Shown: piece by piece, positions 23,149 through 32,902 of the stretch
How the letters are laid out: every line of letters starts with the position of its first letter
Position numbering within the stretch: position 1 is the stretch's first letter
Made by a program: the position numbers and the translations under genes
Origin: Clostridia bacterium
GTDB lineage: Bacteria; Bacillota_A; Clostridia; Christensenellales; Aristaeellaceae
Reading direction: 5' to 3'
Assembly (NCBI GenBank): GCA_017481065.1
Contig: JAFUPT010000104.1
Coordinates: 1-38,549 of the forward strand
DNA length: 38,549 nucleotides
Notes under the pieces: model-generated
The model's database searches: none
Told to the model about the DNA's origin: nothing
What the model saw: the letters and a program-made list of their open reading frames with translations, nothing else

Positions 23149-24345
23149 TCAGTCGTTGGTATAGTTATCGAAGTAGCCCTGGATATACACGATCGGGGTG
23201 CCCTTGTCGCCGGAGCCGGAGGTCAGGTCGCACAGGGAACCGATCAGGTCCGTCAGGCGGCGGGGCGTGGTGCCCTGAGAAGCCATGTTGCCCACAAGGC
23301 TGCTGCCGTCCTTCTGCTGGATCTTGTTCTTGATGGCGTCGCGGAGAGCCTCGCCGGTGAGGTTGGCAAAATCGTTGTCCGCCAGGTACTTCAATTTCAG
23401 CTCATTGGGAGTGCCTTCCAGGCCGGCGGTGTAAGCGGGGGAGACCACCGGGTCCGCCAGCTCCCAGATCTTGCCGATGGGGTCCTTGAAGGCGCCGTCG
23501 CCGTAAACCATTACTTCCACATGCTTGCCGGTTTCCTTGAGCAGCCGCTCCTGAATGCTCTCTACCAGGTCCTGGCATTCGCGGGGGAAGAGCTTGATCT
23601 TGTCCTCGGTAGACTTGTTGGAGCCCAGCAGGCCGTACTTTGCGTTGTAACCGCTGCCGTTGATGGGTGCGTTCATGATTTCGTCCATGCCGTATACGCG
23701 CTCGGCGCCGGCGGCCTTGAGCAGGCGCTTGGTGCGTGCGCGGGTATGGATATCGCAGTTGAGCACATTCTTGGTATAGTTCAGGATCGCACGGCAATCG
23801 TTGGCGAAAACCACTTCCACCTCTGCGCCGCATTCCTCGATCAGCTTTGCGTAGTAATCCACATAATCAACGCCGGTGAAGGGATGCACGCCGTAGCCGA
23901 ACAGCTCGCGGTACTTCTCCAGGGAGAGCACATCGCTGTAAGGATTCACGCCCTTTTCATCCAGCTTGTCCAGATCAACAAGGTGGTTGCCCACTTCATC
24001 GGAGGGATAGCTCAGCATCAGCACAACCTTCTTTGCACCCTTTGCGATGCCGCGCAGGCAGATGGCAAAGCGGTTGCGGCTGAGGATGGGGAAGATTACG
24101 CCGATGGTTTCGCCGCCGAGCTTTGCCCGTACATCTTCGGCAATGTTATCCACCGTGACATAATTGCCCTGGGAACGGGCCACGATGGCCTCGGTCATGG
24201 CCACGATGTCGCGGTCGCGGGGCGCAAGTCCATCCTCCTTCATCGCTTCCAGGATGGAATTCGTCACGATCTCCACCAGGTTATCGCCATCGCGAATGAT
24301 GGGAGCACGGATGCCCATAGAAACAGTACCTACCATGCGGCTCAT
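23149..24345 (-). CDS. CofE-like protein, coenzyme F420-0:L-glutamate ligase family
   Basis: A 398-residue soluble protein of the F420-0 gamma-glutamyl ligase (CofE) family, with the N-terminal stretch MTEAIVARSQGNYV, GETIGVIFPILSRNRFAICLRGIAKGAKK, and ANDCRAI. CofE adds glutamate to F420, but this longer Firmicutes form occurs where no F420 pathway is evident, and none is in this window. Its true substrate is therefore open; another amino-acid ligation is plausible. GGAGTGG lies upstream of ATG 24345. It has a strong promoter and its own terminator, so it is monocistronic and probably well expressed. Confidence 0.75.
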   Translation of the reverse strand: MSRMVGTVSMGIRAPIIRDGDNLVEIVTNSILEAMKEDGLAPRDRDIVAMTEAIVARSQGNYVTVDNIAEDVRAKLGGETIGVIFPILSRNRFAICLRGIAKGAKKVVLMLSYPSDEVGNHLVDLDKLDEKGVNPYSDVLSLEKYRELFGYGVHPFTGVDYVDYYAKLIEECGAEVEVVFANDCRAILNYTKNVLNCDIHTRARTKRLLKAAGAERVYGMDEIMNAPINGSGYNAKYGLLGSNKSTEDKIKLFPRECQDLVESIQERLLKETGKHVEVMVYGDGAFKDPIGKIWELADPVVSPAYTAGLEGTPNELKLKYLADNDFANLTGEALRDAIKNKIQQKDGSSLVGNMASQGTTPRRLTDLIGSLCDLTSGSGDKGTPIVYIQGYFDNYTND

Positions 24346-24405
24346 AAATCACCACTCCTAATCTGACTTGGTTTAAAGGTCCGCCTGTTTCAGGCTTACT
24401 GGAGT

Positions 24406-24434
24406 ATTATACACCAAGATTCCCACTTTGTAAA
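24406..24434 (-). promoter_or_regulatory. Strong sigma-A promoter of the CofE-like gene
   Basis: Minus strand: TTTACA (24434-24429), a 17-nt spacer and TATAAT (24411-24406). A small leader hairpin (GCCTG-AAA-CAGGC, 24395-24383) follows. Confidence 0.8.
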
Positions 24435-24492
24435 ATTAAACTTAGTGGAAATCAAACTTTTTTTCGATCTATCTTGCCCGTTTATCCCGCAC

Positions 24493-24521
24493 TTGTGCCC
24501 CGGAAGATTATGGGATATAAT
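24493..24521 (+). promoter_or_regulatory. Sigma-A promoter of the mscS-like gene
   Basis: TTGTGC (24493-24498), a 17-nt spacer and TATAAT (24516-24521). Confidence 0.65.
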
Positions 24522-24558
24522 AAAAAACACACCATCGCTTACGGATTGGAGAAAAAAT

Positions 24559-25359
24559 ATGAAACTCGAAAACATCTGGAACCTGCTCGGCCCTCTGCTC
24601 AAGGCGGTTCTCATCCTCATCGCCGGCCACATCCTGATCGTATACCTGCTTAAGCTCCTGAAGCGCGCCTTCGCCAAATCCACGCTGGACCAGTCCCTCG
24701 TGCGCTTTCTCACCAAGGCCGCAAATATCGCTGCCCATGTATTCGTCGTCCTATCTGCGCTCACCGTCGTAGGCGTGTCCACCACCGGTCTCGTCGCGGC
24801 CCTTTCGGCGGCGGCAGTGGGCGTTTCCGTGGCCCTCAAGGATTCCCTGAGCAATGTTGCCGGCGGCATCCTGCTGCTCATCGCGCCCCGCTTCGTCACC
24901 GGGGATTATATCTCCGCAGGCGGGGATGAGGGCACCGTCACCAACGTGGATCTTCTGCACACCACCGTACGCACCGCCGATAACCGGCAGGTGAGCATAC
25001 CCAACGGCGTGCTCATCAACAACCATATCATCAACTATTCCCGCGAACCCCGCCGCCGGGTGGAAATCATCATGCCCGTATCCTTCGATTCGGATATCGA
25101 AGCCGCCAAGCGCGCCGCCCTCGAAACTGTGCGCCGCCATCCGCTCAGCCTGACCGAGCCGGATGAAGCCTTTGTCCGCGTGAAAAACTATGATAACGGC
25201 GCTGTAAACCTCGTCGTGCGCGTCTGGTGCAATACCCAGGATTACTGGACCCTCTACTATGATCTCGTCGAGCAGATCCGCGTCGCCTTCGATGCAGGCA
25301 ATATCCGCATCCCGCTGAACCAGCTGGAGGTTCAAATCCGTGATAAAGCCTCCAATTAA
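24559..25359 (+). CDS. MscS-family mechanosensitive channel
   Basis: A 266-residue small-conductance mechanosensitive channel that vents solutes during hypo-osmotic shock. There are three N-terminal helices; the pore helix TM3 is rich in small residues (VGVSTTGLVAALSAAAVGVSVALKDSLSNVAGG). The beta domain follows with GDYISAGGDEGTVTNVDLLHTTVRTADNRQVSIPNGVLINNHIINYSR, a textbook MscS sequence, then the alpha/beta cytoplasmic cage. Start 24559 is set by GGAGA (24547-24551); an upstream ATG at 24445 precedes the promoter. Length is typical. Confidence 0.93.
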   Translation: MKLENIWNLLGPLLKAVLILIAGHILIVYLLKLLKRAFAKSTLDQSLVRFLTKAANIAAHVFVVLSALTVVGVSTTGLVAALSAAAVGVSVALKDSLSNVAGGILLLIAPRFVTGDYISAGGDEGTVTNVDLLHTTVRTADNRQVSIPNGVLINNHIINYSREPRRRVEIIMPVSFDSDIEAAKRAALETVRRHPLSLTEPDEAFVRVKNYDNGAVNLVVRVWCNTQDYWTLYYDLVEQIRVAFDAGNIRIPLNQLEVQIRDKASN

Positions 25360-25362
25360 TAA

Positions 25363-25409
25363 TTCTCAAACATTTCTCAAGCAAAGGCCAAACATTTTTC
25401 CACTATCAT
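25363..25409 (+). promoter_or_regulatory. Direct repeats and -10 upstream of the response regulator
   Basis: TTCTCAA occurs at 25363 and 25374 (11-bp period), and CAAACATTT at 25367 and 25389 (22-bp period). Direct repeats one or two helical turns apart are typical of OmpR-family binding sites. A TATCAT -10 (25404-25409) lacks a good -35, as expected for an activated promoter. This may be an autoregulatory site. Confidence 0.45.
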
Positions 25410-25443
25410 ATGGAATATTGAAATCTTTATCCGGGGTGAAAGC

Positions 25444-26115
25444 ATGATCAATATCCTCGTCGTGGACGATGATCCCAAGCTGAACCAGATCGTCTGCACC
25501 TATTTAAGCGACAGCGGCTTCCGCGCCAAGGGCTGCCTCTCCGCCCAGGAAGCCTATGATGAGATGTACAACCAGCTCTATGAGATGATCATCTCCGATA
25601 TCATGATGCCGGGAATCGATGGCTTTGAATTCGCCCGCACCGTGCGGCAGGTGAACAAGCATATTCCCATCCTCTTCATGTCCGCGCGGGATGATCTCCC
25701 CGCCAAGCAGAAGGGCTTCCAGCTGGGCATCGATGATTACATGGTAAAGCCCATTGAGCTGGATGAGCTCCTCCTTCGCGTGCGCGCGCTGCTGCGCCGT
25801 GCCAACATTGAAATGGAGCGCAAGCTCACCGTGGGCAACCTCGAGCTGGACGCCGACGGCATGACCGCTTCCATCGACGGCGAGGAGGTTCCCGTCACCA
25901 CCCGGGAATTCAATATCCTCTTCAAGCTCCTGTCCTATCCGAAGAAAACCTTCTCCCGTGCCCAGCTGATGGATGAATTCTGGGGCGTGGAGAGCGATAC
26001 CAGCCTGCGCGCTGTGGATGTTTACATCACCAAGCTCCGGGACAAGTTCTCCGCCTGCGATGGCTTCAAGATTGTCACCGTGCGCGGCCTGGGCTATAAG
26101 GCGGTCGTGGAATGA
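25444..26115 (+). CDS. OmpR/PhoB-family response regulator
   Basis: A 223-residue transcription regulator. The receiver domain (1-115) has the acidic pocket DDD (8-10), phospho-acceptor Asp52 in ISDIMMPG, and the conserved Lys in MVKPIE. The C-terminal winged helix has VPVTTREFNILFKLL, SLRAVDVYITKLRDKF and VRGLGYKAV. It overlaps the histidine kinase gene by 4 nt (ATGA). Targets are unknown; the closest candidates are its own operon and the adjacent mscS. Confidence 0.93.
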   Translation: MINILVVDDDPKLNQIVCTYLSDSGFRAKGCLSAQEAYDEMYNQLYEMIISDIMMPGIDGFEFARTVRQVNKHIPILFMSARDDLPAKQKGFQLGIDDYMVKPIELDELLLRVRALLRRANIEMERKLTVGNLELDADGMTASIDGEEVPVTTREFNILFKLLSYPKKTFSRAQLMDEFWGVESDTSLRAVDVYITKLRDKFSACDGFKIVTVRGLGYKAVVE

Positions 26116-27194
26116 AGAATAAGAAGTTCAAAATCCGCAATTCCTATATCTCTCCCGCAGTATGGGCGATCACCCTGGGCGTGCTTTTGCTGCTCGGCGG
26201 CGCGCACACGGGGCTGATCGTGCTGCTCATGCACCTCAACGCCAATCCCACGCTCCACATCTTTGCCATCATTTCCTATTGGCTGATCGTAGCGCTGGGC
26301 TTCACCATCCTCACCCATCACCAGATGAAGCGCAGCTACGAAGCTCCCATCCGGGAAATCGCGGAATTTGCCGGGAAGGTTGCTGCGGGCGATTTTTCCG
26401 TATACCTGCCCACCCGCCACTCTGCCGACCGCTACGATTTCCTCGATACCCTCATCCTGGACCTCAATAAAATGGTGGAAGACCTCGGTTCCATCGAAAC
26501 CCTCAAAACCGAATTCTTCTCCAATGTGTCCCATGAGATCAAAACACCCCTCTCCGTGATCCAGAATACTGCCGAACTTCTTCTGAACGGAAACCTCAGC
26601 CCTGATGAGCAGCAGAGGCATGTGCAAACCATCATCCTCTCCTCCAAGCGCCTCTCCGCGCTGATTTCCAATATCCTCAAGCTCAACAAGCTGGAAAAGC
26701 AGGCCATCCTGCCTCAGCCGGGGAACTACGACCTCTGCCTCCAGCTCAGCGAGTGCGCCCTGCAGTTTGAGCACATCTGGGAGGAAAAGGAAATCGAATT
26801 TGAGTGCGAGCTGGATGACCGCATTCCCATCTGCGCCGATGAGTCCCTGATGGAAATCGTCTGGACGAACCTCCTCTCCAACGCCTTCAAGTTTACCGGC
26901 AGGGGAGGGCGCGTTTCCCTCACCCAGGCCAGCGAAGAAGGCGCCGTCGCCGTCACCATTTCCGATACCGGCTGCGGCATGCCGGAGGATACCCTCAAAC
27001 ATATCTTCGATAAATTCTACCAGGGGGATACTTCCCATTCCGCTGAGGGAAACGGCCTGGGCCTCGCCCTGGTCAGGCGTATCCTGCAATTGATGAATGC
27101 GTCAATTTCCGTAGAAAGCAGGGTGGGGGAGGGCACGTCCTTCACCGTCCGCATCCCCGCACAAATGAACTCCGAAGGAGAAACCGCCCGATGA
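26112..27194 (+). CDS. Sensor histidine kinase, intramembrane-sensing type
   Basis: A 360-residue kinase partnering the upstream response regulator. Two helices (about 16-40 and 48-68) are joined by a loop of only about 8 residues, so there is no extracellular sensor domain; this layout is typical of kinases sensing in the membrane or through a partner. A HAMP-like segment (about 68-125), H-box FFSNVSHEIKTPLSVI with His141, and an ATPase domain with NLLSNAFKFT, DTGCGMPEDTLKHIFDKFYQGD and GNGLGLALVRRIL follow. It overlaps the next gene by 4 nt, which makes that gene product a candidate sensor partner. Confidence 0.93.
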   Translation: MKNKKFKIRNSYISPAVWAITLGVLLLLGGAHTGLIVLLMHLNANPTLHIFAIISYWLIVALGFTILTHHQMKRSYEAPIREIAEFAGKVAAGDFSVYLPTRHSADRYDFLDTLILDLNKMVEDLGSIETLKTEFFSNVSHEIKTPLSVIQNTAELLLNGNLSPDEQQRHVQTIILSSKRLSALISNILKLNKLEKQAILPQPGNYDLCLQLSECALQFEHIWEEKEIEFECELDDRIPICADESLMEIVWTNLLSNAFKFTGRGGRVSLTQASEEGAVAVTISDTGCGMPEDTLKHIFDKFYQGDTSHSAEGNGLGLALVRRILQLMNASISVESRVGEGTSFTVRIPAQMNSEGETAR

Positions 27195-27721
27195 CCGAAA
27201 CACAAAGCTCCCGCGCCTTCGTGGCCTATGAATACAAGAATGCCGCCGTAGACAGCCGCTATCTTTCTTATTATATGGATGGCTATGAAAACTTCGGCTG
27301 GCAGTGTGAAAACGTTGTCAGCCGTCCGGAATCCGGCATGGTGATCCTGAACCTCAAGCGGGACCGCCGCATCATAAACAAGATGGAGCTCACCCGGCTC
27401 CAGCGCCAGTTCGAGGCATGCATGCAGGAGATCCGCAGCCTCGAGGCATCCAAATCCTCCGGGGCGATGGCTGCCTCCCTTGCCGTCGGCGTCACCGGCA
27501 CGGCCTTCATGGCGGGCTCCGTATTCGCCGTCACTGCACAGCCGCCCATCATCTGGCTCTGCGTGCTGCTGGCCATTCCGGCCTTCGCCGGCTGGGCGCT
27601 GGCCCTGCCGCTCTACCGCAGCATGCTCAGCCGGCGCACGGCTGAGGTGGAGCCCCTCATCGAAGATAAATTTGATGAAATCGCGTCCATCTGTGAAAAG
27701 GCCCACCATCTCCTCCAGTAA
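27191..27721 (+). CDS. Membrane protein coupled to the two-component system, unknown function
   Basis: A 176-residue protein with a soluble N-terminal part (1-85, ending in a charged amphipathic helix LTRLQRQFEACMQEIRSLEASK), two hydrophobic helices (about 92-115 and 118-141) and an acidic C-terminal helix. It overlaps the kinase gene by 4 nt (ATGA), implying fixed stoichiometry. Since the kinase lacks a sensor domain, this protein may supply or modulate the signal; that is inference from context. I do not recognise a named family. Confidence 0.75.
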   Translation: MTETQSSRAFVAYEYKNAAVDSRYLSYYMDGYENFGWQCENVVSRPESGMVILNLKRDRRIINKMELTRLQRQFEACMQEIRSLEASKSSGAMAASLAVGVTGTAFMAGSVFAVTAQPPIIWLCVLLAIPAFAGWALALPLYRSMLSRRTAEVEPLIEDKFDEIASICEKAHHLLQ

Positions 27722-27728
27722 TTCCCAT

Positions 27729-27762
27729 AAAAAATGAGGCGGTTGATACCGCCTCATTTTTT
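27729..27762. terminator. Bidirectional intrinsic terminator
   Basis: A 15-bp stem (27729-27743 with 27748-27762) with TGAT loop, A6/T6 on its flanks. It serves the two-component operon (+) and the membrane protein gene (-). Confidence 0.92.
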
Positions 27763-28260
27763 ATTGATCCTGCCAAGCAACTTGCGAATCAGTATGTCCG
27801 CCCGCGGAACCAGGAAATCATAGCAGATAAACGTAAGGTTGCCCAGCAGGAGCAGCGCGATGGCCATGCCCGTGCCCATGCTCTCAGGAACCAATACCAG
27901 CATAATCAGCGCCTCGAGCGCCACCACAACCACATTGAAATACACCAGCTTCACCGCAATCCGCAGCCCCGGCTTCAGCCTCTGGAAAATGGGCCAGAGT
28001 ATGGGGTAGCAGCCAAACAGGCAGAGATACATCAAATTCTGCTCCACATTCGATATCAGTATGAAGCTCAGAAGGCTCACCACAATCCACATCAGCACAT
28101 GGTATTTCCTGCCCATACGCATGCCGACCGGCGCCATCAGAAGCCCCGCAAACATCGGTCCGGCGTACATGCCCAGCCCCGCAATGGAGCCAACCACCAT
28201 AATTACAATGCTCAGCGCTGCCATCATGCCGCAGTAGGCAATTTTTCTCGCTTCCTTCAT
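27754..28260 (-). CDS. Integral membrane protein, ECF-transporter S-component-like
   Basis: A 168-residue protein with five or six helices. The layout AYCGMMAALSIVIMVVGSIAGLGMYAGPMFAGLLMAPVG resembles the membrane substrate-binding (S) components of energy-coupling-factor vitamin transporters, but no ligand motif is recognised and no EcfA/EcfT genes are here; a shared energising module elsewhere would be needed. Start ATG 28260 is chosen because GAGGTG lies 8 nt upstream; a TTG at 28266 is too close to it. The gene lies downstream of tRNA-Val but is separated from it by the tRNA terminator. Confidence 0.65.
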   Translation of the reverse strand: MKEARKIAYCGMMAALSIVIMVVGSIAGLGMYAGPMFAGLLMAPVGMRMGRKYHVLMWIVVSLLSFILISNVEQNLMYLCLFGCYPILWPIFQRLKPGLRIAVKLVYFNVVVVALEALIMLVLVPESMGTGMAIALLLLGNLTFICYDFLVPRADILIRKLLGRINKK

Positions 28261-28284
28261 CCGCAAATCACCTCAGAATATATG

Positions 28285-28312
28285 AAAAAAGCCATCCACA
28301 ACGGATGGCTTT
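28285..28312 (-). terminator. Intrinsic terminator after tRNA-Val
   Basis: Minus strand: AAAGCCATCC pairs with GGATGGCTTT (10 bp) around GTTGT, followed by a T-run (28290-28285). Confidence 0.92.
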
Positions 28313-28313
28313 G

Positions 28314-28390
28314 TGGTGGGGTTGGTAGGGCTCGAACCTATGACCTTCACGATGTCAACGTGACGCTCTAACCAGCTGAGCTACAACCCC
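28314..28390 (-). tRNA. tRNA-Val (anticodon GAC)
   Basis: A cloverleaf with acceptor GGGGTTG/CAACCCC, D-stem GCTC/GAGC, anticodon stem TCACG/CGTGA with loop TTGACAT (anticodon GAC, valine), T-loop TTCGAGC, and an encoded CCA. 77 nt including CCA. The outermost T-stem pair is A-C (ATAGG/CCTAC), a mild departure from the norm. Confidence 0.97.
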
Positions 28391-28404
28391 GAACGACAGG
28401 TGTT

Positions 28405-28433
28405 ATTATACAACACCCGGCCGCCCTTGTCAA
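28405..28433 (-). promoter_or_regulatory. Consensus sigma-A promoter of tRNA-Val
   Basis: Minus strand: TTGACA (28433-28428), exactly 17 nt, TATAAT (28410-28405). A 6-bp inverted repeat GGTGTT/AACACC (28399-28404 and 28412-28417) flanks the -10. Confidence 0.93.
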
Positions 28434-28465
28434 TACTTTTCCTGAAATTTCTTTGCCGCATTTTG

Positions 28466-29347
28466 TCAGGCGGCCTTCCTTTCGGGAATCTGGGCGATGA
28501 TCGATGCGCTCAGCATCAGCGCGCAGCCCAGCAGTTCCCGCCCGCTCAGCACCTCACCCAGCAGCAGCCAGCCGCCGATGGCCGCGAACACAGATTCCAG
28601 GCACATCAGCAGCGAGGCCAGCGTGGGATCGGTGTATTTCTGGCCCACCATCTGCAGCGTATAGCCCATTGCACCCGAGCACACGCCCGCATACATAACG
28701 CTGGTCCAGCAGGAGAGAATATCCGCCATAACCACCTTCTCCGTAAGCAGCATGAAGGGCAGCGCCACAATCGCCACCACGCCAAACTGCACCGCGCTCA
28801 GCAGTATGGAATCCATGCTGCCGGCATAGCGGTCGATCACGATGATGTGGAAGGAAAATACCACCGCGCAGCCGAGGGTGATCAGGTCTCCGATGTTGAT
28901 GGAAAAATCATCCTTGATGCACAGCAAAAACAGGCCGATCAGCGCCACAACCACGCCGACCCACACCAGCTTGCCCACCTTCTTGCCCATAAACAGGGTA
29001 ATGATGGGAATCATCACGATGTAAAGCGCGGTAATAAAACCGGAATTCGCCGCCGTGGTGTAAGCAATGCCCGCCTGCTGCAGCGCGCATGCCGTAAACA
29101 GGATCACGCCCAGCACGCCGCCCAGCGCCAGGTAGCGCTTCTTCATGGGCTTGTCCATCTTCGGCGCATCCTTTTTGCGGATCAGTGGATAGATCGCAAA
29201 GAGCACGATGCTGGAAATCGCAAAGCGCAGAAATACGAAGGTGAAGGGACCGATGCTCTCTGCGGCAGTACTCTGCGCAATAAACGCCATGCCCCAGATC
29301 AGAGAGCAGAGAATCAACATAATGCTGCCTTTGGTATTTGCTTTCAT
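28466..29347 (-). CDS. EamA/DMT-family transporter
   Basis: A 293-residue protein with ten predicted helices arranged as two EamA repeats, a drug/metabolite transporter superfamily member. Typical elements are LIWGMAFIAQSTAAESIGPFTFVFLRFAISSIVL in repeat one and the PTLASLLMCLESVFAAIGGWLLLGEVLSGRELLGCALMLSA end of repeat two, the usual last-helices signature. Such proteins usually export amino acids or other metabolites; the substrate is not predictable. AGAGGCG precedes the start. It has its own promoter. Confidence 0.9.
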   Translation of the reverse strand: MKANTKGSIMLILCSLIWGMAFIAQSTAAESIGPFTFVFLRFAISSIVLFAIYPLIRKKDAPKMDKPMKKRYLALGGVLGVILFTACALQQAGIAYTTAANSGFITALYIVMIPIITLFMGKKVGKLVWVGVVVALIGLFLLCIKDDFSINIGDLITLGCAVVFSFHIIVIDRYAGSMDSILLSAVQFGVVAIVALPFMLLTEKVVMADILSCWTSVMYAGVCSGAMGYTLQMVGQKYTDPTLASLLMCLESVFAAIGGWLLLGEVLSGRELLGCALMLSASIIAQIPERKAA

Positions 29348-29380
29348 AATTAATATCGCCTCTTTTGAATTGTCTGGAAT

Positions 29381-29409
29381 ATTATATCCATTTCAGGAAA
29401 AGCCTGCAA
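29381..29409 (-). promoter_or_regulatory. Sigma-A promoter of the EamA transporter
   Basis: Minus strand: TTGCAG (29409-29404), a 17-nt spacer and TATAAT (29386-29381). It is divergent from the clpB promoter. Confidence 0.65.
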
Positions 29410-29461
29410 CTGCCTAAGATTGCGCTTGGATTAAATCTGCAAACAAATTTTTGCATATCTA

Positions 29462-29489
29462 TTGACAATGCAGCAGAAAATGCTATAAT
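29462..29489 (+). promoter_or_regulatory. Strong extended -10 promoter of clpB
   Basis: Consensus TTGACA (29462-29467), a 16-nt spacer and TGCTATAAT (29481-29489). Such strength is usual when a repressor provides the control. Confidence 0.9.
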
Positions 29490-29506
29490 AGTCAAAGAAA
29501 GTCAAA
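29490..29506 (+). promoter_or_regulatory. CtsR operator
   Basis: AGTCAAA-GAA-AGTCAAA matches the CtsR heptad consensus RGTCAAA-NAN-RGTCAAA at every defined position. It covers the expected start point of clpB. A further inverted copy (CTTTGA, about 29513-29518) follows. The CtsR gene itself is not in the window. Confidence 0.92.
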
Positions 29507-29548
29507 GTTAGACTTTGAATCCTGACTTTCCCGGAAAGGGGGATACGC

Positions 29549-32167
<2,619 letters not shown>

Positions 32168-32225
32168 GGAAGGCAGCCAAGGGAAATTGATTTCCCCTTG
32201 TTATCCCGGTAAAAACAAATATTAT

Positions 32226-32266
32226 CAGCATCAGGGCCGGCAGAATGACCCTGATGTTGTCGTTTC
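32226..32266 (+). terminator. Intrinsic terminator after clpB
   Basis: CAGCATCAGGG (32226-32236) pairs with CCCTGATGTTG (32249-32259) with one G-U, a 12-nt loop and a short T-run (TCGTTTC). A smaller imperfect hairpin (32179-32199) precedes it. Confidence 0.65.
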
Positions 32267-32331
32267 TAGCGCATTGTTATTCTGCGGGGTTCAGTCACGG
32301 CGCCTCTTGCGTTCGCTCCCCACAAAATTTA

Positions 32332-32340
32332 TGCTATAAT
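32332..32340 (+). promoter_or_regulatory. Extended -10 promoter of the first ECF sigma gene
   Basis: TGCTATAAT (32332-32340), a perfect extended -10. The -35 region (TTCGCT, 32312-32317) is poor, so the extended -10 may suffice. It looks like sigma-A rather than an ECF autoregulatory promoter. Confidence 0.6.
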
Positions 32341-32395
32341 ATGTGCAACATTTTCCCGTTCTCCCTTGTATTACAGGTGAAAGGAGGTGGCGCTC

Positions 32396-32902
32396 ATGCT
32401 TGAACAGTCGCAGCGCGCGGGCGGCTCGGTTCACGAAATCATCGCGGCGCATTCCGCCATGGTTTACCGCCTGGCCTTGGCACGCACGGGTAGCCGGGCC
32501 GATGCGGAGGATGTGTATCAGGAAGTTTTCTTCCGGTATTTCCGCACAAATCCGCAGATTGAAAGCCCGGAGCACCTGAAGGCATGGCTGATCCGCACCA
32601 CGATCCATACATCGGTAAACCTGCTCCGCAGCGCATGGCGGCGTTATTTCCAGCCCATGCCGGAAAATTATGATGCGTCCGCACCGGAACCGGAAGTCCA
32701 TGAAAATCCCCGCCTCGCAGCCCTCTCGGAGGCCCTCAAGCGCCTGCCGGAAAACCAGCGCGTGGCAATCCACCTGTATTACTATGAACAGCTCTCCACC
32801 GATGAAATCGCAGAAATCCTCGGTGAGAAGGGCGCCACCATCCGCTCGCGGCTCAAGCGCGGGCGGGAAAAATTGAAGTCTCTGCTCACGGAGGTGAAAT
32901 AA
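32396..32902 (+). CDS. ECF-type sigma factor (module 1)
   Basis: A 168-residue sigma-70 family factor of the ECF type. Region 2 (about 8-80) has HSAMVYRLALARTGSRADAEDVYQEVFFRYF and AWLIRTTIHTSVN. Region 4 (about 105-165) has LPENQRVAIHLYYYEQLSTDEIAEIL and a recognition helix ATIRSRLKRGREKLKSLL. ATG 32396 lies 8 nt after GGAGG in AAAGGAGGTGG; an in-frame GTG at 32387 overlaps that site. Its stop overlaps the next start by 1 nt (TAATG), tying it to the membrane protein that presumably restrains it. Confidence 0.9.
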   Translation: MLEQSQRAGGSVHEIIAAHSAMVYRLALARTGSRADAEDVYQEVFFRYFRTNPQIESPEHLKAWLIRTTIHTSVNLLRSAWRRYFQPMPENYDASAPEPEVHENPRLAALSEALKRLPENQRVAIHLYYYEQLSTDEIAEILGEKGATIRSRLKRGREKLKSLLTEVK

